A stretch of DNA of 64,000 bases from Dichetophora obliterata (taxonomy: Eukaryota > Arthropoda > Insecta > Diptera > Sciomyzidae), in the NCBI GenBank assembly GCA_963920525.1, contig OY986435.1, positions 225,215,293 to 225,279,292 of the forward strand, in the 5' to 3' direction. This document shows positions 35,815 to 46,158 of this stretch, one piece after another. The notes below the pieces were generated by a model. The model did not search any database and had not been told where the DNA came from. It saw only the letters and a program-made list of their open reading frames with translations. Position 1 is the stretch's first letter. Each line of letters starts with the position of its first letter. The position numbers were made by a program, and so were the translations under genes.

Positions 35815-36050
35815 TTAAATTATTCTTATGATTTCATTTGTTAGATACGTGTATTCAATTAAACGATCATGGATTACCAAACAATAAGCTGACGTTTTAT
35901 CTGGAATTGGTTTGTTTGCTTCGGTATAAAATTCAATTCGTACGTCAATAGGTCCCGTTTTAACTGCTTCATTTTGATGTGTTACATCAACAACAATAAG
36001 TGCCGCTGTTGCCTTATATTCATCAACATTGAGCGGATGTTGAGGAGTTT
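35815..36050 (-). pseudogene. Inverted C-terminal fragment of the major capsid gene
   Basis: On the minus strand about 76 codons match the last part of the capsid gene at 37256-38298, including VVDVTHQNEAV, IDVRIEF and the ending IIRII. It is joined directly, about 20 bp downstream, to the 3' end of the minor capsid frame. The fragment has no start and is cut at the inverted-repeat boundary. It shows that the inverted repeat extends into coding sequence, which is unusual and points to recombination between opposite ends. Confidence 0.8.
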
Positions 36051-36072
36051 ATAGCGTAAATGATCATTATTT

Positions 36073-36810
36073 TTACTCTGGCTTAAAGTGAAGTCTTATA
36101 GAAATTTTTTCTCCTCGAAAATTAATAAGGTCACCGTCTTGATTTAAGACTTTTATCATTATGCTGTTTATTTGTTGACAGTTGACGGGTAAGTAAATGA
36201 CATTTCGAGGTTTTTCATTTATTTTATATCCTGGTGAGACATCGAGAGGAAATTCGTGAATAGTATGAACTGATGTGTTGTTAATATATGATCCGGTTGT
36301 CAAGTTGCATTTAGTTCGTATTGTGTTTATATTTGTAATATTTAAAGGTAAATCAGATTCAAACTTTTTTCTAGTTTTATCTGACTGACCTATATGTATA
36401 TATTCCGTTTTTTCTATCTCTTGTAACGGATATATAGGAACCACTTCTATAAATTCCTCATACGCCAACTCATATACTATCAACTTTCTTATACTGAATC
36501 CCAGCACCTGTCCTATACTGTTTGGTTTTGAAAAATCTATGTCCACGGAGGATACAATTTCAATTTTAAGAGTGTTGTTGTTTGATTCATATGAACCAAC
36601 TGGTATTGTAATAGTATGCGGCCCGATATGAAATAAATTGTTGTGGACATCTACATTGGGTATAGAATTAAATGTTACAAAGTCTACTAGTCCGCAAACA
36701 TATTTTGTTGACAATTCAATTGGTGGAAAATATTTTCCAATAAAAGTTGACGTGGTTCCGCTTAAAGAGATTGTTATAGACATTATGAGTTGTCGTAATG
36801 AACTGAGCAT
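36073..36810 (-). CDS. Minor capsid (penton-like, single jelly-roll) protein, uninterrupted frame
   Basis: A 245-codon frame without stops, starting at 36810 (MLSSLRQL). It is rich in beta-strand-forming, aliphatic/polar alternating segments (GPHTITIPVGSY, KIEIVSSVDIDF) and ends with a strand-turn-strand segment (PVNCQQINSIMI, then KISIRLHF). This order and length resemble the single-jelly-roll minor capsid proteins of Polintons, which occupy the capsid vertices. It lies head to head with the major capsid gene about 450 bp away, so a shared regulatory region is likely. That the frame is still open while its neighbour is broken is notable. No signal peptide or membrane segment is seen. It was identified by pattern, not by search. 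Confidence 0.6.
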   Translation of the reverse strand: MLSSLRQLIMSITISLSGTTSTFIGKYFPPIELSTKYVCGLVDFVTFNSIPNVDVHNNLFHIGPHTITIPVGSYESNNNTLKIEIVSSVDIDFSKPNSIGQVLGFSIRKLIVYELAYEEFIEVVPIYPLQEIEKTEYIHIGQSDKTRKKFESDLPLNITNINTIRTKCNLTTGSYINNTSVHTIHEFPLDVSPGYKINEKPRNVIYLPVNCQQINSIMIKVLNQDGDLINFRGEKISIRLHFKPE

Positions 36811-36909
36811 CTATACATATTTTTCCCCGATTTAGTATTAAATAACGACTAAAATAGTTTACAATTTTTTTTATTCATATTCAAATTAAATTTTGCTCAA
36901 AACATGAAG

Positions 36910-37120
36910 ATACTAACTGACACTGATAGTGATATTGAAACTTATCTGATATTGATGCTGATACTGATCGGATGCTGATACTTATCTGATACTCATCTGA
37001 TACTTACCAGATACTGATCTGATACTGATCTGATACTGATCTGATACTGATCTGATACTGATCTCATACTGATCTGATACTGTTCTTGTGCTAATCTGAT
37101 ACTGATCTGATACTGTAGTA
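36910..37120. repeat. 11-bp tandem repeat between the two capsid genes
   Basis: TGATACTGATC-type units repeat about a dozen and a half times, least regular at the edges and most regular at 37010-37075. The array sits between the divergent starts of the two capsid genes. It could affect transcription of both or be neutral expansion. Confidence 0.85.
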
Positions 37121-37255
37121 AACAGTTTTACAGTTAGATGTGGCAAGTCGTTAACAATTATTAATAACTAGTTTTCACAGTATTTCCATTTAGTCCTGCA
37201 TCAACTCTCGATCGAAGACATATAAAAAAGAATCTGTTGCCAACATTAAACATAA

Positions 37256-38298
37256 AAAATTGTAAGTTCTTGGGATTTCAGCTTTAATAATGAACGAAAT
37301 ATTAATGTCCTTCAAAAACCAATATATGATGAGAGTATTATAAAGAGGAATTACCATAGCTACTCTCCATATTTAAAACCAATTCAAAATCAGGATCTCT
37401 TTGTCCTACCAAGTGAGAGTACGATTTACATTCATGGCTTCATAGTAAAACGTGAAGGTGGAAAAGATGTGCCAACAACAGGTGTGAAATTTAAAAATAA
37501 CTTTGTGTCATATTTGTTTGACGAAATTCGATATGAAATTAATGGTTTTGAAGTTGATCGTACGCACAATCTTGGAACTTCATCCACCATGAAAAATTTT
37601 GTATCATTGAATAAAGCTGAAAGTGATGCATTAAAAAACGCTGTTTGGTGCCCTGATGAAAGTCTAACTTTAGAAAAAAATCACTTTAGTTGCTGTATAC
37701 CGCTGAAAATGTTGATGGGATTTGCCGAAGATTACACTAAAATAATATTATATTATAGGATTTTCGAAGTTGGGACTGTCATGTAAACCCTCGGATTTCA
37801 GAAAGTAAAAGTACAAAGGTTTTATGGAATGTAAAACTGAGTCAGCAAAATGAAAGACCTAGATTTCTTATCATTGGCCTACAAAATGATAGGAGTAAAG
37901 AGGAAGGAAATACATTCGATCATTGTAATAAAACTAATTTAAAAGTTTATTTAAACTCTGATTCATATCCCTATGATGATTTAAATATGCGCTTTGAAAT
38001 GGGACAGTATGCTCTTCTATATGATATATATGCAAAATTTCAACAAAGTTATTATTATATGCGGGAACCTCAACCATTGCTCAATGTTGTTGAATATAAG
38101 ACAACAGCGCCGGTTATTGTTGTTGATGTAACACATCAAAATGAAGCAGTTAAAACGGGACCTATTGATGTACGAATTGAATTTTACACCGAAGCAAACA
38201 AACCGATTCCAGATGAAACGTCAGCTTACTGTTTGGTAATCCATGATCGTTTAATTGAAAGCACGCCTCTAACAAATGAAATCATAAGAATAATTTAA
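37256..38298 (+). pseudogene. Double-jelly-roll major capsid protein, frameshifted and internally deleted
   Basis: The N-terminal half is open from 37256 to 37786 and includes DLFVLPSESTIYIHGF, YEINGFEVDRT, SSTMKNFVSLN and the PLKMLMGFAEDY segment. The C-terminal half is open from 37759 to 38298 and includes RPRFLIIGLQNDR, FDHCN, LKVYLNSDSYPYDDLN and AYCLVIHDR. These features match the double-jelly-roll capsid-like proteins known from Polintons and related invertebrate elements. The halves are in different frames, and the middle segment expected between them looks much too short, implying a deletion of some tens of codons. No in-frame ATG precedes the first half; one ATG at 37290 is in another frame. 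The gene cannot make a full capsid protein. Confidence 0.8.
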
Positions 38299-38422
38299 AT
38301 ACAAAATCAATTTTTTTTTCACAATTTATACATAATAAATCAATAAAAGAACGATAATGACTCATATATAAATCAACTCGTTTTGCTTTATTTATAACGG
38401 CACAGTTGACCATGGTCATGCT

Positions 38423-39928
38423 TAATGCTACCAACTCATGTTATTAAAAAATAAGTATATTTGCTTCTTAGAACACTGAAAAGTAAGTATTAGTAAGTAT
38501 AATTTTTTAAAATAAGTATAAGTAAGTATTTTACCTTAGAAAAACAAATTGAATATTTTTTTGATACAATTTACTAATTTATGTTAAAATCAATAGAACC
38601 CACAATATTCTTAGACAAATATTGTCACACTCTCTTTTTGTTTTCCTTGAAAAGTTTTGTGTATACAATCTATCTAAAACCAAAAAGTCTTCAGATAAAA
38701 AATAAACAAAATATTAATTTTATATATTTGAAATTCATATATATTTCTAATATATAAAATAGTTTAAAAACAAACAAAAGCATAACAAAAAATTAAAAGT
38801 TATACGCACTTTCAAAGTAGTCAAATAAAAAAAAAATAAAAAAATCACATTCAAATGTATACAGAGACCAAAGAAAAGTTATCATTATTCGCTCTCACTG
38901 TCATTGAATTGAAGCGCTACATTAATTTGATTTTTTCTTTTTGCTTGAAATCGTATTTGTCTTGGCTGTAAATTTTATTTAAGTGTGAAGTCTAATTGGT
39001 CACTTTCGAAAGTTTTTTCTTTTTTTTTACAATTTTTGTATATGTACTAAGAATATTGTATTAAATTTTTATGAAATAATTTTTTCAACCCAAAACTTTC
39101 TCTACCTAAACTCATATTAGAACGCATTTAAAAAACTTTAAAAGCGTTTTTCTCAAAACTGCGTTTTCACGGACGCCCCACACTATTTCTCCCCGGTGGG
39201 CTGATCCTTCTGAAATTTTAACCACATATTTAACAGAAAACTACTTACAAAAAAACTATAATCGTGTTAAAAAAATTGATGTTTTTATTTATTTTTTTAC
39301 AAATAACAGCGAAAAAAAAATTTTTTTTTTGTTTTTGTTACTTAAATTTACCAACAATTGCTAAAAATTAAAATGAATAGTCTATTTTATAGTCCTTGAC
39401 ATATTGAATCTAAAACACTTTGGTTTTCTGTTTTAGATAAACAGATGCCGAGATATCGTGTGGGAGCCGACCTGCCTCCAAATTATTAAAAAACATTAAT
39501 AATTTTTTTTTTATTTTTATAAATTAAGACTTCATTTATCATTCCTTATTACTTACATAAACATATCTTTCATAGCAAGCTCACGAGAAATTCCCAAAAA
39601 TAGCCTATTTTTTTAGCCGACGAACTACAGTACACCCTTAATATTTCAGGTCTTGTCTTTAAAAAATTGTAAAATTCGACACAGCTGTATTCAATATTAT
39701 TTTTTAAAAATAAAATTGACTCCAGAGTCTGTATTTTTAACGCTGTTGGTTACAATTTTCAAACTTTTTCCACTTTTGCAAATAAAAACGTTCAACCGGA
39801 GCTGAAAAATAAGCATAATTAAGTATAAATCTTAAAAGTAAGTATACTTATAAGTATGGAATTTTAGTAAGTATATGAAGCTGAAAATAAGTATGATACT
39901 TACAAAGTAAGTATAGTTGGTAACATTA
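38423..39928. mobile_element. hAT-type non-autonomous element inside the Polinton-like arm
   Basis: It is bounded by an 8-bp duplication GTCATGCT (38415-38422 and 39929-39936), with inverted ends TAATGCTACCAACT and AGTTGGTAACATTA. The left Polinton-like arm lacks it, which confirms the insertion. Subterminal AAGTAAGTAT-type repeats are clustered at both ends. No transposase is encoded. Confidence 0.85.
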
Positions 39929-40063
39929 GTCATGCTTATGATGACGCTTTCACTCTCAAGCTTTATTTATCATTAACCCCCGCAGCCGTCGCAGCCGCCT
40001 TTGCTGCTTTCATACTTTGTCTTTACATTAGTCAACCAACTCATATTAAATTTATTAAAATGC

Positions 40064-40186
40064 TTAACAACTACCTTGCTGCCTCATCTTGAACCTGTGG
40101 TTTTTGGCACGCTTATTACGCTTACTATGAAGCTTGGACTTATCATCTTTAACCTGAAATTTGTAGCGACTTAAATTCATAAACAT
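40064..40186 (-). CDS. Candidate small basic protein in right arm
   Basis: A 40-codon frame starting at 40186 (MFMNLSRYKFQVKDDKSK) with a basic second half (KRNKRAKNHRFK). It is the counterpart of the left-arm frame at 35285-35470. Like that frame it is transcribed toward the interior of the element. Confidence 0.25.
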   Translation of the reverse strand: MFMNLSRYKFQVKDDKSKLHSKRNKRAKNHRFKMRQQGSC

Positions 40187-40759
40187 ATATATTAAACAAG
40201 CATAGGAAAAATAAAAAATATTTTACTTCTTCTCTGTTTCCTTATCTTAAACTTGCGGTTTTGATTTATAGTAACAACAACTATCCGTCCGTCCGTCCAT
40301 CTGCCCATCTTGCATGCTTATCTCCAATTTATAACGACAACAACACGCTTCAGCTATCCTATTTCAGCTAGCTTGACCAATCATACCCCCCCCCCTAGCT
40401 ATCCCTCCGACCACACATCTTGCATGCTTATCTCCGATTTGCAACAACATGCCCCCCCCCTAGCTATCCCTCTTGCATGCTTATCTCCAATTTGCAACAA
40501 CAACAACACGCTTCAGCCACCCTACTATCGGCCAACTTGACCGATCGTACGACGCCGACTGCGCTGCACCTCACAATTTTGTGAATTTGGAGGCCCAGAA
40601 GGAAATACACGCGTTTTTGATTTAGAAGCATCATAGCTACTCTACTATGACACTACTCACAGCTTTCCAGCATTCACGATTATGTACAGAAACGCAAACA
40701 CAAATAATGGACTATGATCTTATAAAAATAAACACAAATTTTGTCATTCTGTAGATTAA

Positions 40760-41045
40760 TCCTTTGAGGACTACAATCACCGATATCATATTTCTATACA
40801 AAAGTGAAATAAATATTAAATCCAGAAAAATTTTTTGTACTTTGTTGGAGTAGTTGATTTTTCATAAAGTTTTGACACAATTGGGATAAGAAAATATATC
40901 CGCTCATATTTAAAAGTCGTTTGTTTTGCCTTTATCTGTAGTCTCTGAGAAATCGGGATTAATATATTCTTATGAAAAAAAATATGTTTTGAGCACGACT
41001 TAAAAATGTAAATTTGTTATTTTTCATCCATTTGTCGTCAAAGGG
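40760..41045. mobile_element. 286-bp piggyBac-type MITE
   Basis: It is bounded by TTAA at 40756-40759 and 41046-41049, with ends TCCTTTGAGGAC and GTCGTCAAAGGG. These match the CCCTTTGAGGAC ends of piggyBac copies 2 and 3, so copy 2 is the likely family of its source enzyme. No coding capacity. Confidence 0.75.
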
Positions 41046-41049
41046 TTAA

Positions 41050-42443
41050 AGAACAATAACTTAAAGAACAGTTCGGCAAAAATTTTCCCAAAATAGTTTA
41101 TATCTCTCCCGAATTGACTCCTAGAGGGGTCTTTCTGCCACCATGTATTCAATTTATAGCTCCACCAAAATGTCTCTTAGACTAGTTACTCTAGAAAAAC
41201 TTTAAAAAATGTCAAATATTATTCATTCCTCTCCTTGGGAAATTTTACTAAGTTGTATATGAGCAAATCCAGCGTGTTGGACGTTTCATTGGGATGCTTT
41301 TTTTACAAAATTTTCATACGTTCCAGAGATATATCTGGAATAATTTTATATTATTGAAAAACTGTTAATTGGTATAACAAACAAAAAAAAAAGATAATTT
41401 GTATTAAACTAATATTTGGAAAAAAATTTTTATTTAAAATGTGTGTTCGAACGTTTCCCGATCAGAAGTCAGAAGGCAAGTTCATGCTATGCCTAGATCT
41501 GCGAAATTATTAGTAGCACAAAAAAAGCCGTAAGACAATTTATTTTATAAGTTTAACAAGCTTTTAGAAATTGCATATATCATCTTTATTAAGGGCATAG
41601 TAAGGTCACAGTAAATTATTTCATTTGTTCGGACGTTTCAAATTTTTCTACTCAATTCAAACGACTATTTTTGAGGTGTGACATTTAATTGTAAAAAAGT
41701 AATATGATAAATTTAACTTAATATTTTTTTATAAACATTTTCTTTAGTACTTTGCAGCAGCAGTTTTAGTTTTTTTTTATTTTGAAGAATTGGAAAAAGC
41801 AACTACTTCATTTCTAGCGCAATTTGTTCTTGCTATGAAATAGTACGAAAAACTTTCAGCGTAGAACAGTTAACTTTGATTTTATTTTGTTTTGCTGTCA
41901 AAATTACTGAAAAAAATAAATTAAATTGAACACGTATTGTGGAAATTTTTTTAATTTTCAAACTGTTTAAGGGAAATCAATTTAAATATCTCAACAAAGG
42001 TAAGTTTTTGCTTTAAATTTACAAAAATGAACTACATAAATCAAAAGAAATGCATCATCCTAAACGTGATGCATTTTTTTTATAAAACATGCAAGAGATA
42101 AGAAATAAATGTCTCTAACGTTTGAATACTTTCAAAACAGTTTATGATCTACTTTAAGACTTTCCAAAAAAGTACCAGTTTGGAAATGTTCACAATGAAA
42201 CAAGTACAAATATAGAAAAAAAAAATTTTTTTTTGGTACAACTGTCTTTTCCTTCGACATCAACACGTAAAAAGCGTCAATTTGATCAATGTAAAAAGGT
42301 GTTGTAGAGGTACCATTGCTGCTCCTTTTTGAAACAATTTCAAAACTATTTAAAAGTTTTGTCTAATTTTCCATTTGATTGTATTATTTAAGCATTTCCA
42401 CAAAAAAGTCTACCGTGACCAAAACATTAACACTTGTTAAAAA
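41050..42443. other. No recognisable gene
   Basis: AT-rich sequence with scattered short frames. Nothing could be assigned. Confidence 0.45.
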
Positions 42444-43121
42444 AGTTTCACAGAGTGTTTTACAAACGATTGTTTGTACTTTATTGCAAATATAATGGAT
42501 ATACATACAAAAGTCAATAATATAAAGTAACTGCATAACTAACTGTTTATACGTATAACAGAATTTAAGAGAGAGAAATAACTAATAGACCTACATAGCC
42601 ATGTATGAATGTAAGGTTGAGCAAACAAATGATAAGGTGCGTAATGCTTTTATTCTGACACGCCCTCTCAAGACGCATCTTTTACACATATATATGACGA
42701 AACCCAGTTCATTTAAGCAATTATCGTGGCCAGCTCTATTCAACGGCTTTGTCCATTTATCTGCAATAATCTGCTTTGAAGGCATGTGTATTAACATTAG
42801 CATTCCAGCAGTTATATAGAAATTTCCGGATTGCAAAATATAGTATATATTTCTCAAAAATAAAAAGAATATGTTAGTGGCAATTTTAGTTTTTATGCTG
42901 GGCCCATAACCTGTTTCACAAAGTGTTTGCAAACAACTGTTTGTACTTAGTTGCAAATATAATGGATAACATACAAAAGTGGATAATATAAAGCAACTGC
43001 ATTACTAACAGTTTGTATGTGTAACAAAATTTAAGAGAGAGAAATACCTAATAGAACTACATAAATATGTATGCATGTAAGGTTGAGCAAACAAATGTTA
43101 AGGTGCGTAATGCTTTTATCA
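42444..43121 (-). mobile_element. Miniature copia-type LTR retrotransposon
   Basis: Two direct repeats of about 210-217 bp (42444-42660 and 42912-43121) serve as LTRs on the minus strand, starting TGTCAGAATAAAAGC or TGATAAAAGC and ending near GTGAAAC. Next to the upstream LTR is GGTTATGGGCCCAGC (42897-42911 reversed), the half-tRNA-iMet primer site typical of copia. Next to the downstream LTR is a purine tract TTGAGAGGGCG. Only 251 bp lie between, including codons HMPSKQIIADKWTKPL of the RNase H end of Pol. Gag, protease, integrase and RT are gone, while both LTRs and both priming sites remain. Confidence 0.82.
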
Positions 43122-43310
43122 TTTGAACAATTAATTGTTCTAACTTTGACCTAAAGCTCAAGAAACGATTTTAAACTATCAAACAACTAGTTTTTATTTA
43201 AAATCAAGTATGATTTAGACTACCAAACATTTAGAATTTGTATTTAAATCATATAAAATCAACATAATAAATAACAAGGTCATTAAGAAAAAACTTGAAT
43301 CAAAAGTTAG
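43117..43310. repeat. Dispersed foldback repeat, copy 2 (partial)
   Basis: It shares AACAATTAATTGTTCTAAC, CGATTTTAAACTATC and AAATCATATAAAATCAAC with 28257-28606 and 47240-47610. Confidence 0.65.
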
Positions 43311-43360
43311 AGCACGACTAAAACAGAAAGAAGCTGAAAATATATCAGCAAAATCTAATC

Positions 43361-43447
43361 GCGGTGGCGACCGTAGCCTAGTGGGTAGAGTGCGTGACCC
43401 CTAAGCTAAAGAACCGCGGTAGCGGGTTCAATTCCAGCTCAGACATA
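43361..43447 (+). mobile_element. tRNA-derived SINE-like sequence
   Basis: It carries an A-box-like TAGCCTAGTGGGTAGAG and a B-box-like GGGTTCAATTCC with tRNA spacing, ending CAGACAT. An AATTTC-rich microsatellite follows. It differs from the tRNA-like heads at 15350 and 26573. A functional tRNA is not supported because acceptor-stem pairing is not evident. Confidence 0.5.
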
Positions 43448-43449
43448 AA

Positions 43450-46158
43450 GTTTTCAATTTCAATTTTCAATTTATTTCAATTCAATTCATTTGTACATTG
43501 AGGCAAGCCTTATGTAGTACATCGAAGACACGTTTATATATCAACGAGTAATTTTGTTAATTTGATTCTTACAGACTAAGTTTGCTTACTAAAGCTAATA
43601 TTCAAGCCTAACATTAGGTAATAATTAATTACGAAAGTACAATTAAATGCTACAAAACCTAACAAGAGCCAGTTTAAAGAGCTTGTTATCTCGAATTGAT
43701 TTAATATTTGTTGGTATAAAATTCCAAAGTTTGACAGCACTAACAAAAAACGTTCTAGAGGTCACTAAGTATTTAAATCTAGGTATTATAAGATTTAGTG
43801 TTCTACGTGATTGAGTATAGTTAAGTTTGACATACAGGTAATGAGGGCACCGGGAAAGCATAAGCTTATGAAGAAAAACTAAATTTGGTACATTTAAGTA
43901 GGTCGAGATATCATTGTTAAATATTTGTCGAGAGTAAGTCGAAATATGATCATACTTCCTTAGAAGGAAGATGTATCTCGCTGCATTGTTCACAACCAGT
44001 TGAAGTTTGTGCTTAGAAGCAGAATCCAAATTGCCAGAGACTAGAGCATTGTATGATATAAGTGGAGACAAAAGAGTTCTTACAAGTTTCAGTTTTATTT
44101 CAACTGAGAGGAAACTAGAGGAAGCCCATAATTTTCTTATAACTGCATACATTTTGCTTACTGTGTGACTTATATGATCACAACAGCTTAAGTTCCTACT
44201 CATCTTGAAACCTAAGCTTGTTACACAAATATCATAATTTATAGGTTTATTGTTGACGCAAACTATCGGAAGCGAATGAATGTTAAAACTTGTTGGACAG
44301 ATTGGTAAAGCTTGCGTTTTTGTTGCATTCAACTTTAAACTGTTGACGACAGCCCATTTATAAATTCTTTGGAAGTCCTCGTTTAGCCTACATACAAGGT
44401 CCTCAAGGAGACATGTTGGTCGGGAAAGGTAAACTTGAGCGTCGTCAGCATATAAATGAATAGATACAGATTCACAACAATGTACTATATCGTTTATAAA
44501 TATACTAAAAAGAATAGGTCCCAGTATAGAACCTTGTGGCACACCGGATACAATTCTTTCTAAATTTGATTCTCTCCCATTTGAACAAACACGTTGAAAT
44601 CTAGAGTTTAAGTAACTTTGTAGTAACTGAATCGCGTAAACATCAAAACCATAATACTTTTCTAACTTTATATCTTCCATTTGGAAGGAAATATTCTTGT
44701 TGTAAGAGAAAAACTTATAATATGTGTTAATATACCGACGACTTGTGGCAAAATAAGCTTAATAAATTGGAGGTTTACTCCATCTTCTCCAATAGCATTA
44801 GATTTTATGCCTAACAAACATCTTAATATATCTTCTTCAGTAGCCATTTCGAAATGAAAGAGGCTTTCTCTGTTGTATAGTAAATTTAGATTAACTAAGA
44901 ACGACGAGCTATCTGTAGAACTAGTTACTGACAAAAAGTATTTATTAAGGGTGTCGGAATCTATCTTAATTTCTGTGTTCTTCTGCTTTCCAATGCCAAG
45001 GGACTTGAGGTTGTTCCACAATTGTTTTGAGGAAAGACTAGGCCGCAGCTTCGACTCAAAATAACGCTTTTTTGCTGCTTTAGTAATAAGCGTTGCATAG
45101 TTACGAGCCTGACGGTAAGTTTCCCAGTTTGAATTTGTTGGGTTACGTTTCCAACGGCTATACATTCTTCCTCTATCTTTGATTGCTTTTAAAACATTCG
45201 AATCAAACCATGGTTGGCTAGAATTTTTTAATTTCATTTTAACTAAGGGAACATATTTTTCATACAGATAGTTTAGTAATGAGGTGAGATGGCCAACTTT
45301 TTCATCGACATCAACAAATAACCTACAGTCTTGCCAATGCAAATAGGAAGCTTCTGCAACTAATGCTGTAATGTCAATTCTTTTGAAATCTCTAAAAGTA
45401 ATAAAGGAATCTACCTTGTGTTCATTTAAATTGATATCAAAGGCAACAAAAAGCATGTCGTGGTCACTTATTTCAGGTAAAGATAGCTGTTCAAAGTGGT
45501 TTACCTTTGCTCTGTCAGCAACACAGGCAATGTCAAGTAGACTCGGCTTTGAAGAATGACTATATCTGGTAGGATAATTATTAAGAATACAGAGTCCTGA
45601 TCCGGTCAACTTATCAACGAGGTCTATACTACGACTATCAGCTTCAAGCAAATCAATGTTCAAGTCCCCACAAAGCAACATGTGTTCATACTGCGCGCTA
45701 TATTCTATTAAATTTTGGAATAACTTTGAAAAATCAAAATGCCTCGAAGTTTTGTAAACACACTTTAAAAGACATTTTTGTATTCTATCTGATATTTCAA
45801 CTAACAAATATTCCACTGTGTCACTTGTATCCGCTTCAAAAACTAATTTATGCTTAAATTCGCGTTTTATATATAGAGCGACTCCACCACCTCTCGATCC
45901 CGTGCGCCGATCATTACGTATAAGTTTATAGTTATTTAGTGACACTATCTGGTCATCGATTTCTTCTTGAAACAATGTTTCTACGACACCAATTATGTCT
46001 ATGTTAAGGGACGCTAGAATATTATTCATATAATCACGCTTGAAACTGTTAAAGCTTCGAGCGTTAAAAAAACAGATTTTAAGACCATTGTGGTTTTTAC
46101 ATACTAATTGCAAAAAGAGTTTTAAATTGTCAGTGCTTCTCGCATCATATTCAATCAT
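43450..46158 (-). pseudogene. CR1-like LINE ORF2 (endonuclease + RT with core deletion)
   Basis: The start at 46158 reads MIEYDARS. The first ~230 codons are an apurinic-type endonuclease: CFFNARSF, VVETLF, GSRGGGVALYI, LLCGDLNID and EISDHDM. The RT begins with SNAIGEDGVNLQFIKL and stops near 44680 at FPSKWKI. The next frame (43643-44680) resumes at YGFDVYAIQLLQSYLN, so roughly 100 codons holding the first catalytic aspartate of the RT palm are missing. SGVPQGSILGPILF and LYADDAQVYLS are present afterwards, as is the C-terminal domain to 43643. The 3' end lies in a GAAATTGAAA-type repeat near 43450. The deletion makes it inactive. Confidence 0.88.

Larger units (their letters stand above)
34902..36045. 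repeat. Polinton-like left inverted repeat
   Basis: About 1.14 kb, pairing with 38067-40646. It contains two copies of a roughly 90-bp module (GCTGAAGCGTGTTG...GGAGATAAGCATGCAAG), then two copies of a 150-bp module (AATTTAAGTCGCT...AAAGATGATAAG), then the inverted 3' end of the major capsid gene. The right arm has one extra small module and only one of the 150-bp units, so the arms have rearranged since duplication. Confidence 0.85.
34902..40646. mobile_element. Polinton/Maverick-like element carrying only capsid genes
   Basis: It is flanked by a perfect 6-bp duplication, ATGACA (34896-34901 and 40647-40652), and its inverted ends begin AGTAGAGTAG. A 6-bp duplication, AG...CT termini and long inverted repeats are the hallmarks of Polintons. 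Length is 5745 bp, or about 4.2 kb without the later hAT insertion (usual Polintons are 15-20 kb). The coding content is a minor capsid gene and a broken major capsid gene. I see no protein-primed polymerase B, retroviral-type integrase, protease or ATPase. It is therefore a non-autonomous derivative of a virus-like element. An adintovirus-like origin is an alternative that capsid phylogeny would decide. Confidence 0.8.
38067..40646. repeat. Polinton-like right inverted repeat (with hAT insertion)
   Basis: It pairs with 34902-36045 and includes the last ~75 codons of the major capsid gene. Without the hAT-type insertion (38423-39928 plus duplication) it is about 1.07 kb. Homopolymer C runs near 40386 and 40452 correspond to G runs in the left arm. 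Confidence 0.85.

Noticed and set aside
36905..37125. CRISPR array
   Set aside because: Units are 11 bp, directly abutting and without spacers; the context is a eukaryotic transposon.
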